The position numbers and the translations under genes are program-made. Of a stretch of DNA of 64,000 nt, positions 11,998 to 24,133 are shown in pieces. The notes under the pieces are model-generated. The model was not told where the DNA came from. It made no database searches and saw only the letters and a list, made by a program, of their open reading frames with translations. The stretch's first letter is position 1, and each line of letters opens with the position of its first letter. Location: assembly GCA_030278955.1 (NCBI GenBank), contig JAOANR010000001.1, positions 43,612,890-43,676,889 of the forward strand, in the 5' to 3' direction. This stretch comes from Hygrophila difformis. Taxonomy: Eukaryota > Streptophyta > Magnoliopsida > Lamiales > Acanthaceae.

Positions 11998-12419
11998 ATC
12001 CACATCTACAAGAAGTTGTAAGGGCAGAGGTGATTAACTACTCGATGCAGGTATTATCTATTGTAACACCCGAGGAAAAACAAATTCAAATTGTTTTGAA
12101 CTACGTCACGACTTGATCCCTTCACTGGGTACGTAGGCAGCTTGGAAATCTAAGTTCCAAGTTCAGTCACGAAACAATCACAAAATAAAAACATAACCGA
12201 AAACGTTCAACGTTAAACCCGAAGAAACCAAAACACAACTTCAGTAAAATCCTTAAGGAGGGACGGGACGAGTTTAAGTAGACGAATTATCATACGGGAG
12301 TTAGATCGAATTCGTAAATAAATCCACATGAGAATTTTGAGTCGGGAGTGACCCGAAAAGTCGAACCAAGAGCGCGAATGATAGAAACCCGATCGAGGAA
12401 CGGAAGAAAACAACCGACG

Positions 12420-12590
12420 GGCCACACGAACCGCCCGAACCGGTTCGGGCGGTTCGGGCGGCGCGCACTCCGCGCTCACACGCGCGGCCACCGCGCGGGG
12501 AGAGGGAGACGTGTCCCAGGACTACTCGCGCGGACTCCGCGCGGACAAAGGCTTGAGGACGCGCCACCAGCGCGCCAGAGGTGCAGAAGG
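12420..12590. repeat. CpG-rich palindromic block in LTR
   Basis: Short palindromes (ggttcgggcggttcgggcgg, cgcgcggccaccgcgcgggg, gcggactccgcgcgg) crowd this segment, which is far richer in GC than the rest of the LTR. It is present in all four LTRs, and its interior varies by small indels, e.g. about 15 bp around 12505 missing in the 3' copy. It may be part of the promoter; no transcription start can be fixed from sequence alone. Confidence 0.6.
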
Positions 12591-13975
12591 TGTAAACTTT
12601 CCTTCCATGGCGATTTTCTTGCCAAAATCGACCACCCCCTTCGAGGGAAACCGAATCCCAGTCGTGAGGGAGATTTAGGGGCGGCTGGGGGCGCCTCCAA
12701 ACCCTAGACTTACAGAAACTACTCCCACACTACTCCCAAACTTCCTCCCCAAGCCGAAACTCTTCCGACGACACTTTCCGGCGAGCATTCCGGCGGCGAC
12801 GAGGCGAAAGGAACCAAGCCCTATCCTCCAGACTCTTGGTAAGCCATATTTTAATGTTTTAGTTCGTCCATAACAGTTAGAAACTCAAAATCTAACCCGT
12901 TTCCTTTGCCACGATTTCACGCCGGAAAACGAATGAAAAGCAATCGGAAGGATTGGCCGTTCGTCGCAACCCTAGAACGTCCGGATACCCATTCCCGTAA
13001 TCCTAATCTTCAAATCAGTAAGTTAAAACCTTACTCTCAAGTTTTTGTGGTTTAATGTTGTTTAAAACTTGAGATCTATGCTTGTAACAAAAATCGATTT
13101 TCAAAAACCCTATTTTCGTCCAATTCCAAAAACGCGCCTAAAACGCGACCTTCGGGGATTCAAACCAAAAACTTTTCAACATAGATTTCGTTCCTAAGAC
13201 TTTAATCTACCTTGTGTCCAAATTTCAGCCGTTGACATTAAGATTTGCTATCCCAAATCGCACCGTAACTTTCTGAGACAAACCAAACGTTCCAAACTGT
13301 TGACATATTTTCTCACTCGACTTGTTGCATGATTTTCACCCATTTTTAGAATGATTCAACCTTGCATTCCTAAACAAAAGTTGTAGATAATAGTGTCTAG
13401 ATCATGCATATAAAATTGCATGGATTTTGGTGTTGATTTGGTATGCCAAATGGTCGAATTACAGAACTGTTATAAAACCTCTTCGGAGTCCGCGATCGAA
13501 CAGTGTGTTGTGGTCGATTTTTGAGCATCTAAAATTCATTATTTCCAAATCCTTAAAACATGAAAGTTGTTCCGTAATGTGTTTTGTATCTACTGTAAAA
13601 ATTTCGCGTCAATTGGTTCTGAAATGAATTTTTACTCGGCGTTGCACGAACCTGTGACGAAACAAGTTTTTGAGACAGAAATTATCTTTTGCAAATAACT
13701 CGAAATTTGACTCACTTCGGAACCTTATTTCCGAAAACTTAAAACATGAAAGTTGTTCGTGTGTGTGTTTTAGATCTACTGTAAAAATTTCAAAATTTTT
13801 GGGGTTAAAACGGATTTTTAATTAATAAAGGTGTAAACTGCCTCGAATCGGATTTTCGAACTTGAGAAAACTCGAACTATGAATCGCGATATCGAATAAT
13901 CGATAACTTTGATATATGAACTTTCAAAAATCCCGTTCACTAGGCTGAGCCGACCTTCATACTATCATTACCTTT

Positions 13976-14159
13976 GAGACTGCCTCGTTAGTGGTCTCCT
14001 TACTATCTGAGATTGCCTCGTTAGTGATCTCGCGCGCTGTGTTTGGACTGCCTCGTTAGTGGTCCTACTATCTTTTTGAGACTGCCTCGTTAGTGGTCTC
14101 CCATTGTTTGGACTGCCTCGTTAGTGGTCCTATGTTGAGATTGCCTCGTTAGTTATCTC
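13976..14159 (+). repeat. Array of six hairpin-like units in Tekay-1 5' LTR
   Basis: Six copies of the core TGCCTCGTTAGTG, each bracketed by arms that pair: gagac/gtctc, gagat/atctc, ggac/gtcc, gagac/gtctc, ggac/gtcc, gagat/atctc. The arms change together while the core stays fixed (only the last unit reads TTAGTT). Spacers between units differ in length and sequence. Confidence 0.9.
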
Positions 14160-14828
14160 CCGGTATGGTGTCCTCTTCTTAGTCGACGGGATAAAGTGTA
14201 AAAGACTTGTGTGAGTGTTCCATTATGCTTAAATCGTATTTATCATGTTTTTAAATTATGTATTTAAAATTATGCATCTTAAATTATGCTTTAAATTACG
14301 CTTTTAAAATTTTGTCCTTTAATTGTGTTCTCCGCTGCAAATAAAATATGTATTTTTAAATTTATGCATGAAAAGCGAAATCTTTAGTTTAAACACATGT
14401 AACCCCATAAATTGTTAGTTAGGGATTAACTTACTCAGTATATTTTTATACTGACAAACGTTGTCATTTTTCTTTTACAGAGTATGTCGAGTGACGCTTA
14501 CGCATGCACTTGGGGGGAAACATTTGAGAACATTTTCAATTTCTGCATTGCATTACTGATTTTACCGGGTCTGTTTAACCCGAGGTTTTGGCCGTGTCGG
14601 CCGTGAGAACTTTCCGCTGCATTTACTCTATCCGTGCATGATGATTCATACTTTCGTATTTTGATTTGAGTATTATTAAAATTTCGGACTATATGTTGAA
14701 ATGTTTTTAAATCTTTTACGTACCCACAAGCCTTGCATCTTCATAGCGAGCTCGGGAAGCCGTGTCTTGCTAGGGAGATGCGGAGGTGACACCTCGGCCT
14801 GGGTTATCAAATCCGGGGTGTTACAAGT

Positions 14829-14840
14829 TGGTATCAGAGC
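14829..14840 (+). promoter_or_regulatory. Tekay-1 primer-binding site (initiator tRNA-Met)
   Basis: tggtatcagagc starts three bases after the 5' LTR end. It is the standard site complementary to the 3' end of plant initiator tRNA-Met, used to prime minus-strand DNA. Confidence 0.95.
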
Positions 14841-15203
14841 CCGGAATTTTATTTTGAAGCTATTATTATTATTAGTATTGCTAATAATATTACTATTATA
14901 ATTATTTTGATATTAATATTTTAAAACCCTAGTAATATTTTTAAATATATCACTTTTAAAACCCACTAGTTTTATTTAGCCCAAAATTTATTTTTTTTCC
15001 ACCTAGTCCAATGTTTAGCCAAGAAAATATTAAATTTTCGGCCCACTATAGCGGCCCAACCTTTAGCAATTTATTTAAAAATACGAATAGATTTAATTAT
15101 GGGGAAGGGACTTGCACTTGCATATTGCATATAGCTTTAATTTCTGCACATCTTGACTTTGCCCAAAATATATCCTAACTCTAACCTACCTTGTCAACAC
15201 TAG

Positions 15204-15873
15204 ATGGCCGCTCCGAACGTAAACATGATCAACCTATTAATGAGATTGATTGAAGCCTACCTCGGAACCCCTCAAAACGTGAACAACTTCCGGCTAAGGG
15301 TAGAACAAATGGAGGCCAACCTAGGTCACCTAGCTAATCTAGGGGAAACGGGGCACCAAGACCTGGCCCAACTCCAAATCCAAATCAACGAACTCCAGAA
15401 CCGCGAGACCGAGCTTCGGACCCAGATTGACGACATAGAGACTCAGGCGGGAGTCGAGAAATATCGACTGATTCACCTGAGGGACGACTTGCTCCCACCT
15501 GCCCCCCTTGGTCCAGGAGCTCCTCCTGTAGTTGGCTCCGTTGCTGACCCTGTCGCTATCCCGACAGCCGCCCCGACCCCAGTTGCCGCCGTCGATCCTG
15601 TCCCTGCTACCGGACCCGAATGGCCAGCGAGCCCAGTGTTCCACGGGCCCCTTGGCACGGGCACCATCGAGGATTCGAGTGATGAGGATGACCCCATGGA
15701 GGATCCGACCACCTACCCCCAGGCTTGGGGATTATCGACATATTATTCTTATTGTCCTCTTTCTCTTTTCCCAGACTATTTCCAGCATTTTGATACTTAT
15801 CGCTTGTACCAAATAAAGTTCCTATTAAGCAATAAAATCACAAGCACCTATTTTATACACCTTCTTCGTGTTT

Positions 15874-15912
<39 letters not shown>

Positions 15913-15935
15913 AACCGAATAACACATATGCATAA
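15204..15935 (+). CDS. Accessory coiled-coil protein between primer site and gag (Tekay-1)
   Basis: The 243-residue frame opens with MAAPNVNMINLLMRLIEAYL. Residues about 30-95 are rich in Gln, Leu and Glu with heptad-like spacing, probably a coiled coil. A Pro/Ala-rich linker follows, then an acidic IEDSSDEDDPM motif near residue 160. Tekay-2 (40871-41269) has the same start, coiled coil and SSDEDDP motif in 132 residues, so the conserved protein is the first two-thirds. The end after about residue 170 looks like read-through into a 33-base A run (poly-Lys) and is doubtful. An ORF between leader and gag is not usual for this lineage, and its role is unknown. Confidence 0.6.
15878..15910. repeat. 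33-base A run
   Basis: An uninterrupted homopolymer between the accessory ORF and gag. It is absent from the matching part of Tekay-2, so it may be a later expansion, a small A-tailed insertion remnant or an assembly length error. Confidence 0.8.
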
Positions 15936-16148
15936 CAAATCAACAAGGAACCTCGAACCCCAAACCCTAAAATCCCAGGGACTCGACGTTTAAACCTCAC
16001 GCCCTAACATGAATGACCGAACGAATAAATGCAAATATTAAACAATTCTTGATAAGCATCATTCAATTTAGCAAATTACTTTTTCCCCACACTTTATCGA
16101 ATTCCCCGGAACTCTAAACCTCCCTTGTACTCGCATGGTTGTAACAGG

Positions 16149-17102
16149 ATGGCACCCCGAGGACGACCAAGGACCTTCCCTGCCACCCCCAACACCCACG
16201 ACACGCCAGGACTACCCGATGAGCAGGCGCCTAACGTGGAGGCGCCGAACCCGGCAGGTCCGATGCCCAACCCTGCGGAAGGGCGAATGAGGAACATGGA
16301 GGAACTACTGATTGCACTGGGCAATGCTTACATTAACCAGGGTGGAGCTGCCGCGACGCCACCGCCAGAAGCGAGGATCAACTACTTGGCCGCGGTGAAC
16401 CCCTACCGACCTCCTTACTATGTCGGGGAGGAGGACCCCGCTAAGCTCGAAGAATGGTTGAGGACTTTTGACAAATTGCTGAATGCGGTAAGATGCCCGG
16501 AGGGGGAGAAGGTTCACGTGGCTTCGTACTATCTGGGCGGCGAGGCCGATGACTGGTGTCAGGCCACCCAGGGGAAGCTAGCCGAAGACGACGAACCTTA
16601 CTCGTGGAACGAGTTCATGGAATTACTCAGGGAGCGTTTTTACCCGATGAGCACTAAAGCAGCACTGTATGAAGAGTTCTCGTCCCTGAAGCAAGGGGAA
16701 AAATCGGTTCAGGAGTATTATGCTCGGTTTAAGGAATTGGTAAGGTTTGCGCCTCGGATGGTGCCCACGGACGGGGAGAAGGCTCAAAAGTTTGAAATGG
16801 GATTGAACTTGTCAATCCGTGAAGTGATCACTGGAATCAGCTACCCGGACCTACAAGCTGTCTACGATCGTGCGGTGGCGGTGGCACGAGTTCAACAGCT
16901 AAAAAGGAAGGCTGCTGGGGAATCTAGCCGTGGGACACAAGGACCAGACAAACGAAACCGGGACAACAGGATGGAAACACTACTGGTGGGGACAACTTTC
17001 GGCAAGGTCCGAACGGGAATGTTCAGAACAACAATGGCCGAAATATCAACCAAGGAGGACGAGTGCCGCCGTGCCCAAGGTGTGGCAGACTGCACCTGGT
17101 AA
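16149..17102 (+). pseudogene. Tekay-1 gag, N-terminal and central part
   Basis: The frame is open from 16125; I prefer the ATG at 16149 (MAPRGRPRTFPATP), which begins the basic/Pro-rich N-terminus. The Retrotrans_gag core lies at about residues 85-240 (EEWLRTFDKLLNAVRCPEG, SYYLGGEADDWCQ, NEFMELLRERFYPMS, QEYYARFKELVRFAPRMVP). The frame is lost near 16970, after GESSRGTQGPDKRNRDNR, and the last residues before the stop at 17102 are out of frame. The zinc knuckles continue in the overlapping frame at 17063. The protein would be the capsid/nucleocapsid precursor; as it stands it lacks its RNA-binding end. Confidence 0.88.
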
Positions 17103-17884
17103 GGAGATGCCCTCAGGTGGGCGAATATTTCCGGTGCGGCCGAATTGGCCATCGGAGGGAGGAATGTCGAACCCGACTTGAGAACATCACAAAGAGGGAA
17201 GATTTGGTCACTGGACCCAACGAGCCGTTCAACCAAGGAGGTAGAAACGGCAACAACCAGGGATATCGGCCTCCTCCGAACCCGAACCAGCGCCCTCCCA
17301 ATCAGCAACAAAACCCGAATCCAAATCAGAACCAGCCGGCCAACCAAGGGAGGCCAGTGGGGAGGTTGAACGTGATCAACCAGGCTGACATACCTGCACA
17401 GGGTGACGTGATGGCAGGTACTTTCCATGTCCTAAGTACTCCACTTAGAGTCTTATTTGATTCCGGAGCCAGTTGCTCGATTATATCTTCGAGAGTCGTA
17501 ACTGAACTAGATCTACCTAAGTGCGAGATGATTAGCTTAGGTATTCAACTACCCTCTGGAGAAGTAATAGCATGCTCTAAACGTTACAATGGAATACCCG
17601 TAGTAATAAAGAACGTAGAGTTTTTCGCGAACTTGGTAGAGTTTAACGTCAGAGACTTTGAGGTCATATTAGGAATGGATTGGCTAACCCGGTATAAGGC
17701 CGTGATCGAGTGCCAAAAGCAAAAGATCACGCTGTCAAAAAGTAGAGGGAAAAGAGTCATCTTCTACTCTCAACCCCCTAAGAAATCTAACAAAATAGTC
17801 AACGTCCTCGAGTTATGTAGCCTAATGCGGAAGGGCCACGCGTTATATGCATGCTACGTTCATAGCCTCGGACTGAAGGAGTGA
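17063..17884 (+). pseudogene. Tekay-1 gag zinc knuckles and aspartic protease
   Basis: The open frame of 273 residues carries two Cys-rich motifs, CPRCGRLHLVRRC and CFRCGRIGHRREEC. The second is a clean CCHC zinc knuckle. An Asn/Pro/Gln-rich linker follows, then the protease with active site LFDSGASCSII (about residue 133) and VILGMDWLTRY. It ends at a stop four bases into the next frame, which opens the pol ORF. The minus-strand relative at 1-3189 runs through this boundary in one frame, so the break here is probably a mutation and not a programmed frameshift. Confidence 0.88.
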
Positions 17885-20823
17885 AGATAGACAACATTCC
17901 GGTGGTAAGAGAGTACCCAGACGTGTTCCCGGAAGACGTTCCCGGCATGCCCCCTGAGAGGGATCTTGAATTCGCCATAGATCTCATCCCAGGAACGGAA
18001 CCTATCTCAAAGGCTCCGTACCGCATGGCTCCACCAGAGATGAAAGAGCTAAAGGAGCAACTCGAGGAATTGTTGGGGAAGGGATATATTAGGCCGAGTA
18101 CATCTCCATGGGGAGCACCGGTCTTGTTCGTTAAGAAGAAGGACGGGAGTCGGCGGCTGTGCATCGATTACAGAGGACTTAACCAAGTCACTATCAAGAA
18201 CAAATACCCGTTGCCCAGAATCGAGGATTTGTTCGACCAGCTGAAGGGAGCCACAGTGTTCTCCAAAATCGACCTACGCTCCGGATATCATCAACTGCGA
18301 ATCGCTGAGAAAGACATCCCAAAGACAGCGTTCAGAACTCGCTATGGACACTACGAGTTCACAGTGCTATACTTCGGACTGACGAAGGCCCCAGCAATGT
18401 TCATGAACCTTATGAACAACGTATTTCGAGAACTATTGGACCAATGCGTAGTGGTGTTCATAGACGACATCTTGATCTACTCAAAGGACGAGGAAGAACA
18501 TTCCGAACACTTGCATAAAGTGCTCAGGATCCTCCGAGTAAATCAACTGTATGGTAAGCTGTCCAAGTGCGACTTCTGGCTGAGGGAGGTGGCATTCCTT
18601 GGACACATCGTATCCGCCAGCGGGGTGGCAGTAGACCCGGCGAAGATCTCGACGGTAACCGAGTGGGTACCACCGAAGAGCCCAACAGAGATAAGAAGTT
18701 TCCTTGGACTGGCGGGCTACTACAGGCCATTTGTCCAGGACTTCTCAAAAATTGCCTGCCCGTTGACCCAACTGCTGAAGAAGGGGGTGAAGTACGACTG
18801 GACCGGCCAGTGCGAAGCCGCATTCCAAGAGCTGAAGAAACGACTTACCACGGCGCCAGTGTTGGCGTTACCATCAGAGAATGGAGACTTCGAGGTGTAC
18901 AGCGACGCCTCGAGAGAAGGACTGGGATGCGTACTAATGCAGGATCAAAGAGTCATAGCATACGCATCGCAACAGCTAAAACCACACGAGCAAAACTATC
19001 CGACGCACGACCTAGAACTGGCCGCGGTCGTGTTCGCCCTAAAAATTTGGAGGCACTATCTCTATGGGCGGATGTGTCGAATGTTCACCGACCATAAGAG
19101 CCTCAAGTACATATTCACGCAAAAGGAACTGAATCTGAGACAGAGGAGATGGTTGGAACTGATCAAAGATTACGACCTGGAAGTCGCGTATCACGAGGGA
19201 AAGGCCAACGTCGTGGCCGACGCCTTGAGTCGAAAGACGCAACACGACACGAACTCACTCGTGATACCAGCCGAATTGTACAGAGATTTGGTGAAATTAA
19301 GCCTGGAACTGGTGCATCCCAGAACGGTAACCGAGGTCGTCAGCGCGATGGTAGTAGGGCGTACCATATTCGAAGAGATACGACTCGCCCAATTGGGTGA
19401 CGAAAAGTTGGAGGAAATAAGGAGGAGCATTGCCGAAGGAAAGGCAGTGGATTTCAAGGTTCACGAGGACGGAAGCATCCGCTTCAAGGGAAGGTGGTGT
19501 ATACCGCGGGAGTCCGCGGATCTGAAGAAGAAAGTGATGGAGGAGGGCCATAGTACCCCCTACTCGGTGCACCCCGGAGGGGACAAGCTATACAAGGACT
19601 TGAAGAAAAACTATTGGTGGCCGAACATGAAGAGAGAGGTGGCCGAGTTCGTGGCAAGGTGTCTTACCTGCCAGAAGGTCAAGGCAGTACGGCAAAAACC
19701 CTTAGGATTAATGCAACCATTGGAGATCCCAAGCTGGAAGTGGGATAGCATCTCCATGGATTTCGTCTCGGGGTTACCACGATCACCAAAGGGGATGAAT
19801 AAGATCTGGGTGATCGTGGATAGGTTAACGAAGGCCGCCATATTCATCCCGATGAAGGACACTTGGTCAATGGACCAACTACCAAGAGGATATGTAGACA
19901 ATGTGGTACGCCGGCACGGGGTGCCACATGACATCATCTCGGATAGGGATAGCAGATTCGTCTCCCAGTTTTGGACCAAGCTGCAAGAAGCTCTGGGAAC
20001 GCAAATAAAGATGAGTACTGCGTTCCACCCCATGACGGATGGGCAGACGGAGCGAACAATACAAATGCTGGAGGACATGTTGAGGGCCTGTGTGCTAGAA
20101 TTCAAGGGAAGTTGGGAGCACCATTTACCCTTGATCGAGTTCTCCTACAACAACAGTTACCATGCGAGCATCGGCATGGCGCCCTTCGAGGCACTGTATG
20201 GACGAAGATGCCGGAGTCCATTGAGTTGGGAAGAGGACGAACGCATAGTGGCAGTAGGACCGCAACTGGTGGAGGACATGGCTCAACAAGTTAAGGTTAT
20301 CCAGGGGAAGATGAGAGCCGCTCAGGACCGGCAAAAGAGTTATGCGGACGTGAGACGGCAGGACTTGGAATTCCAAGTCGGTGACAAGGTCATGCTGAAG
20401 GTCTCACCGATGAAGGGCGTGATGCGCTTCGGCAAGCGAGGGAAACTGAGCCCACGATACATAGGACCATATGAGATCCTCGAAAGAGTGGGAAATCTAG
20501 CGTACCGGCTAGCACTGCCGCCTCAACTAGCACGCGTCCACAACGTGTTTCACGTCTCCCAACTGAAAAAGTATGTGCCCGACACGTCGCATGTACTCCA
20601 ACCGGATGTAATCGAATTGGATGATGACTTGACCTATAAAGAAACCCCGGTGCAAATACTCGACTACAAGGAAAGGGTAACAAGAAATAAATCCGTAAAG
20701 ATGGTCAAGGTCCTGTGGTCTAACCACGAGACAGAGACGGCGACCTGGGAATTGGAAGCCGACATGAGACAACGTTACCCTACCCTCTTCCAAGATGAAC
20801 CGACCACAGTTATGGGGACATAA
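17881..20823 (+). CDS. pol: Tekay-1 pol: reverse transcriptase, RNase H, integrase, chromodomain
   Basis: One uninterrupted 980-residue frame. It has RT with [18 protein letters not shown], the active site [11 protein letters not shown] (about residues 180-200) and [11 protein letters not shown]. RNase H has [21 protein letters not shown] and [10 protein letters not shown]. The integrase zinc-binding part ends CLTCQKVK, and its catalytic core shows [15 protein letters not shown] and [10 protein letters not shown], giving the Asp-Asp-Glu triad. A GPY-type module ([11 protein letters not shown]) follows, then a C-terminal chromodomain ([12 protein letters not shown] ... [16 protein letters not shown]), which in this lineage is thought to guide integration to heterochromatin. 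It starts in the track at GTG; in the polyprotein it would follow protease directly. It looks functional apart from the upstream frameshift. Confidence 0.93.
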   Translation: MKIDNIPVVREYPDVFPEDVPGMPPERDLEFAIDLIPGTEPISKAPYRMAPPEMKELKEQLEELLGKGYIRPSTSPWGAPVLFVKKKDGSRRLCIDYRGLNQVTIKNKYPLPRIEDLFDQLKGATVFSKIDLRSGYHQLRIAEKDIPKTAFRTRYGHYEFTVLYFGLTKAPAMFMNLMNNVFRELLDQCVVVFIDDILIYSKDEEEHSEHLHKVLRILRVNQLYGKLSKCDFWLREVAFLGHIVSASGVAVDPAKISTVTEWVPPKSPTEIRSFLGLAGYYRPFVQDFSKIACPLTQLLKKGVKYDWTGQCEAAFQELKKRLTTAPVLALPSENGDFEVYSDASREGLGCVLMQDQRVIAYASQQLKPHEQNYPTHDLELAAVVFALKIWRHYLYGRMCRMFTDHKSLKYIFTQKELNLRQRRWLELIKDYDLEVAYHEGKANVVADALSRKTQHDTNSLVIPAELYRDLVKLSLELVHPRTVTEVVSAMVVGRTIFEEIRLAQLGDEKLEEIRRSIAEGKAVDFKVHEDGSIRFKGRWCIPRESADLKKKVMEEGHSTPYSVHPGGDKLYKDLKKNYWWPNMKREVAEFVARCLTCQKVKAVRQKPLGLMQPLEIPSWKWDSISMDFVSGLPRSPKGMNKIWVIVDRLTKAAIFIPMKDTWSMDQLPRGYVDNVVRRHGVPHDIISDRDSRFVSQFWTKLQEALGTQIKMSTAFHPMTDGQTERTIQMLEDMLRACVLEFKGSWEHHLPLIEFSYNNSYHASIGMAPFEALYGRRCRSPLSWEEDERIVAVGPQLVEDMAQQVKVIQGKMRAAQDRQKSYADVRRQDLEFQVGDKVMLKVSPMKGVMRFGKRGKLSPRYIGPYEILERVGNLAYRLALPPQLARVHNVFHVSQLKKYVPDTSHVLQPDVIELDDDLTYKETPVQILDYKERVTRNKSVKMVKVLWSNHETETATWELEADMRQRYPTLFQDEPTTVMGT

Positions 20824-20833
20824 CTGTACTCTT

Positions 20834-20846
20834 AAGGGGGGGAGGA
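20834..20846 (+). promoter_or_regulatory. Tekay-1 polypurine tract
   Basis: aagggggggagga directly abuts the 3' LTR start and would prime plus-strand DNA. Confidence 0.9.
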
Positions 20847-23590
20847 TGTAACACCCGAGGAAAAACAAATTCAAATTGTTTTGAACTACGTCACGACTTG
20901 ATCCCTTCACAGGGTACGTAGGCAGCTTGGGAATCTAAGTTCCAAGTTCAGTCACGAAACAATCACAAAATAAAAATATAACCGAAAACGTTCAACGTTA
21001 AACCCGAAGAAACCAAAACACAACTTCAGTAAAATCCTTAAGGAGGGACAGAACGAGTTTAAGTAGACGAATTATCATACGGGAGTTAGATCGAATTCGT
21101 AAATAAATCCACATGAGAATTTCGAGTCGGGAGTGATCCGAAAAGTCGAACCAAGAGCGCGAAGGATAGAAACCCGATCGAGGAACGGAAGAAAAGAACC
21201 GACGGGCCACACGAACCGCCCGAACCGGCCGCTTCGGGCGGCGCGCACTCCGCGCGCGCACGCGCAGCCACCGCGCGGGGAGAGGACTATTCGTGCGGAC
21301 TCCGCGCGGACAAAGGCTTGAGGACGCGCCACCAGCGCGCCAGAGGTGCAAAAGGTGTAAACTTTCCTTCCATGGCGATTTTATTGCTAAAATCGACCAC
21401 CCCCTTCGAGGGAAACCGAATCCCAGTCGTGAGGGAGATTTAGGGGCGGCTGGGGGCGCCTCCAAACCCTAGACTTACAGAAACTACTCCCACACTACTC
21501 CCAAACTTCCTCCCCAAGCTGAAACTCTCCCGACGACACTTTCCGGCGAGCATTCCGGCGGCGACGAGGCGAAAGGAACCAAGCCCTGTCCTCCAGACTC
21601 TTGGTAAGCCATATTTTAATGTTTTAGTTTGTCCATAACAGTTAGAAACTCAAAATCTAACCCGTTTCCTTTGCCACGATTTCACGCCGGAAAACGAACG
21701 AAAAGCGATCGGAAGGATTGGCCGTTCGTTGCAACCCTAGAACGTCTGGATACCCATTCCTGTAATCCTAATCTTCAAATCAGTAAGTTAAAACCTTACT
21801 CTCAAGTTTTTGTGGTTTATTGTTGTTTAAAACTCGAGATCTATGCTTGTAACAAAAATCGATTTTCAAAAACCCAATTTTCGTCCAATTCCAAAAATGC
21901 GCCTAAAACACGACCTTCGGGGATTCAAACCACAAACTTTTCAACATAGATTTCGTTCCTAAGACTTTAATCTACCTTGTGTCCAAATTTCAGCCGTTGA
22001 CATTAAGATTTGCTATCCCAAATCGCACCGTAACTTTCTGAGACAAACCAAACGTTCCAAACTGTTGACAGATTTTCTCACTCGACTTGTTGCATGATTT
22101 TCACCCATTTTTAGAATCATTCAACCTTGCATTCCTAAACAAAAGTTGTAGATAATGGTGTCTAGATCATGCATATAAAATTTCACGGATTTTGGTGTTG
22201 ATTTGGTATGCCAAATGGTCGAATTACAGAACTGTTTTAAAACCTCTTCGGAGTCCGCAAGTGAACAGTGTGTTGTGGTCAATTTTTGAGCATCTAAAAT
22301 TCATTATTTCCAAATCCTTAAAACATGAAAGTTGTTCCGTAATGTGTTTTGTATCTACTGTGAAAATTTCACATCAATTGGTTCTGAAATGAATTTTTAC
22401 TTGGCGTTGCACGAACCTGTGACGAAACAAGTTTTTGAGACAGAAATTATCTTTTGCAAATAACTCGAAATTTGACTCACTTCGGAACCTTATTTCCGAA
22501 AACTTAAAACATGAAAGTTGTTCGCGTGTGTGTTTTAGATCTACTATAAAAATTTCAGAATTTTTGGGGTTAAAACGGATTTTTAATTAATAAAGGTGTA
22601 AACTGCCTCGAATCGGATTTTCGAACTTGAGAAAACTCGAACTATGAAACGCGATATCGAATAATCGATAACTTTGATTTATGAACTTTCAAAAATCCCG
22701 TTCACTAGGCTGAGCCGATCTTCATACTATCATTACCTTTGAGACTGCCTCGTTAGTGGTCTCTTTACTATCTGAGATTGCCTCGTTAGTGATCTCGCGC
22801 GCTGTGTTTGGACTGCCTCGTTAGTGGTCCTACTATCTTTTTAAGACTGCCTCGTTAGTGGTCTCCCATTGTTTGGACTGCCTCGTTAGTGGTCCTATGT
22901 TGAGATTGCCTCGTTAGTGATCTCCCGGTAAGGTGTCCTCTTTTTAGTCGACGGGATAAAGTGTAAAAGACTTGTGTGAGTGTTCCATTATGCTTAAATC
23001 ATATTTATCATGTTTTTAAATTATGTATTTAAAATTATGCATCTTAAATTATGCTTTAAATTACGCTTTTAAAATTTTGTCCTTTAATCGTGTTCTCCGC
23101 TGCAAATAAAATATGTATTTTTAAATTTATGCATGAAAAGCGAAATCTTTAGTTTAAACACATGTAACCCCTTAAATTGTTAGTTAGGGATTAACTTACT
23201 CAATATATTTTTATACTGACAAACGTTGTCATTTTTCTTTTACAGAGTATGTCGAGTGACGCTTACGCATGCACTTGGGGGGAAACATTTGAGAACATTT
23301 TCAATTTCTGCATCGCATTACTGATTTTACCGGGTCTGTTTAACCCGAGGTTTTGGCCGTGTCGGCCGTGAGAACTTTCCGCTGCATTTACTTTATCCGT
23401 GCATGATGATTCATACTTTCGTATTTTGATTTGAGTATATTAAAATTCTGGACTATATGTTGAAATGTTTTTAAATCTTTTACGTACCCACAAGCCTTGC
23501 ATCTTCATAGCGAGCTCGGGAAGCCGTGTCTTGCTAGGGAGATGCGGCGGTGACACCTCGGCCTGGGGTTATCAAATCCGGGGTGTTACA
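20847..23590 (+). repeat. Tekay-1 3' LTR
   Basis: Same ends and landmarks as 12062-14825, at about 97% identity by eye. It lacks about 15 bp of the CpG-rich block near 21285. Splice-like sites are at 21604 (donor GT) and 23245 (acceptor AG). It is followed directly by the target duplication tctat and Athila RT. Confidence 0.95.
22741..22924 (+). repeat. Array of six hairpin-like units in Tekay-1 3' LTR
   Basis: The arms in order are gagac/gtctc, gagat/atctc, ggac/gtcc, aagac/gtctc, ggac/gtcc, gagat/atctc around TGCCTCGTTAGTG. Only the fourth unit has lost one outer pair (g to a) relative to the 5' LTR. The last core has the standard TTAGTG. Confidence 0.9.
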
Positions 23591-23595
23591 TCTAT

Positions 23596-24062
23596 CCTAT
23601 TTCTGATAGTCAGTGGGTGAGTACAGTGCAAGTAGTGCCTAAAAAGGGAGGTATGACTGTGATTAGAAATGAAATAGTGAATTAGTACCTACTAGACCTA
23701 CTACTGGATGGCATGTTTGCATTGATTATAGGAGATTGAATGATAAAACTAGGAAAGATCATTTTCCACTGTCTTTTATTGATCGAATGTTAGAGCGATT
23801 AGCTGGTCATGAATTTTATTGCTTTTTAGATGGTTATTTTGGTTATAATCAAGTTCCAATTGCACCTGAGGATCAAGATAAAACTACATTTACATATACT
23901 TATGGTACATTTGCATATAGGAGAATGTCATTTGGTTTATGTAATGCACCAGCTACTTTTCAGAGATGCATGATGTCTATATTTTCTGATTTAATTGAGA
24001 CATGCATTGAAGTATTTATGGATGATTTTCTGTATTTGGATCTGACTTTGAGAAATGTTTAA
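23596..24062 (+). pseudogene. Athila reverse transcriptase, first part, after the Tekay-1 insertion
   Basis: Resumes the interrupted Athila pol: SDSQWVSTVQVVPKKGGMTV, then a frame break near 23680, then the open segment from 23736 (TRKDHFPLSFIDRMLERLAG, APEDQDKTTFTYTYGTFAYR, GLCNAPATFQRCMM). The RT active-site box is FMDDF, normal for Athila. The frame stops at 24062 after a small indel. A near-identical copy is at 61978-62449. Confidence 0.9.
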
Positions 24063-24133
24063 TTAATCTGGAAAAAGCTTTAATTAGATGTGAGGAGTCA
24101 AATCTAGTTCTTAATTAGGAAAAATGCCATTTC

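Larger units (their letters stand above)
12062..14825 (+). repeat. Tekay-1 5' LTR
   Basis: Starts TGTAACACCC and ends GGGTGTTACA. Landmarks in order are a CpG-rich palindromic block (12420-12590), a splice-donor-like cttggtaagc at 12835-12844, repeated phrases such as acatgaaagttgttc (13559, 13745), the hairpin-unit array 13976-14159 and a pyrimidine-rich tract ending ttttacag at 14480. The ORFs over the CpG-rich block on both strands differ between LTR copies by indels and are not coding. Confidence 0.95.
12062..23590 (+). mobile_element. Tekay/Del-like chromovirus, complete, inserted in Athila pol (Tekay-1)
   Basis: Two LTRs of 2764 and 2744 bp share ten-base inverted ends (TGTAACACCC ... 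GGGTGTTACA). The target duplication tctat lies at 12057-12061 and 23591-23595. Between them lie an iMet primer site, an accessory coiled-coil ORF, gag, protease, RT, RNase H, integrase, chromodomain and a polypurine tract. Removing it rejoins the Athila RT leader (AGIIYPISDSQW across the junction). Counting by eye, the LTRs differ at roughly 70-75 positions plus small indels, about 2.7%. Pol is intact but gag-pro is frameshifted twice. Confidence 0.95.

Noticed and set aside
12301..12707. Arg/Pro/Ala-rich ORFs on both strands over the CpG-rich LTR block (also at 20998-21465, 37967-38345, 44921-45299)
   Set aside because: Composition-driven. They are open on both strands and change by frame-breaking indels between paired LTRs.
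13976..14159. CRISPR-like array of regularly repeated units
   Set aside because: Repeats are about 13 bp in a eukaryotic LTR, spacers vary in length and are short, and the units carry paired arms. No cas genes; the context is plant retrotransposon.
17878..17884. Programmed frameshift between protease and pol in Tekay-1
   Set aside because: The related copy at 1-3189 reads through this boundary in one frame, and no slippery sequence is evident. A simple mutation is more likely.
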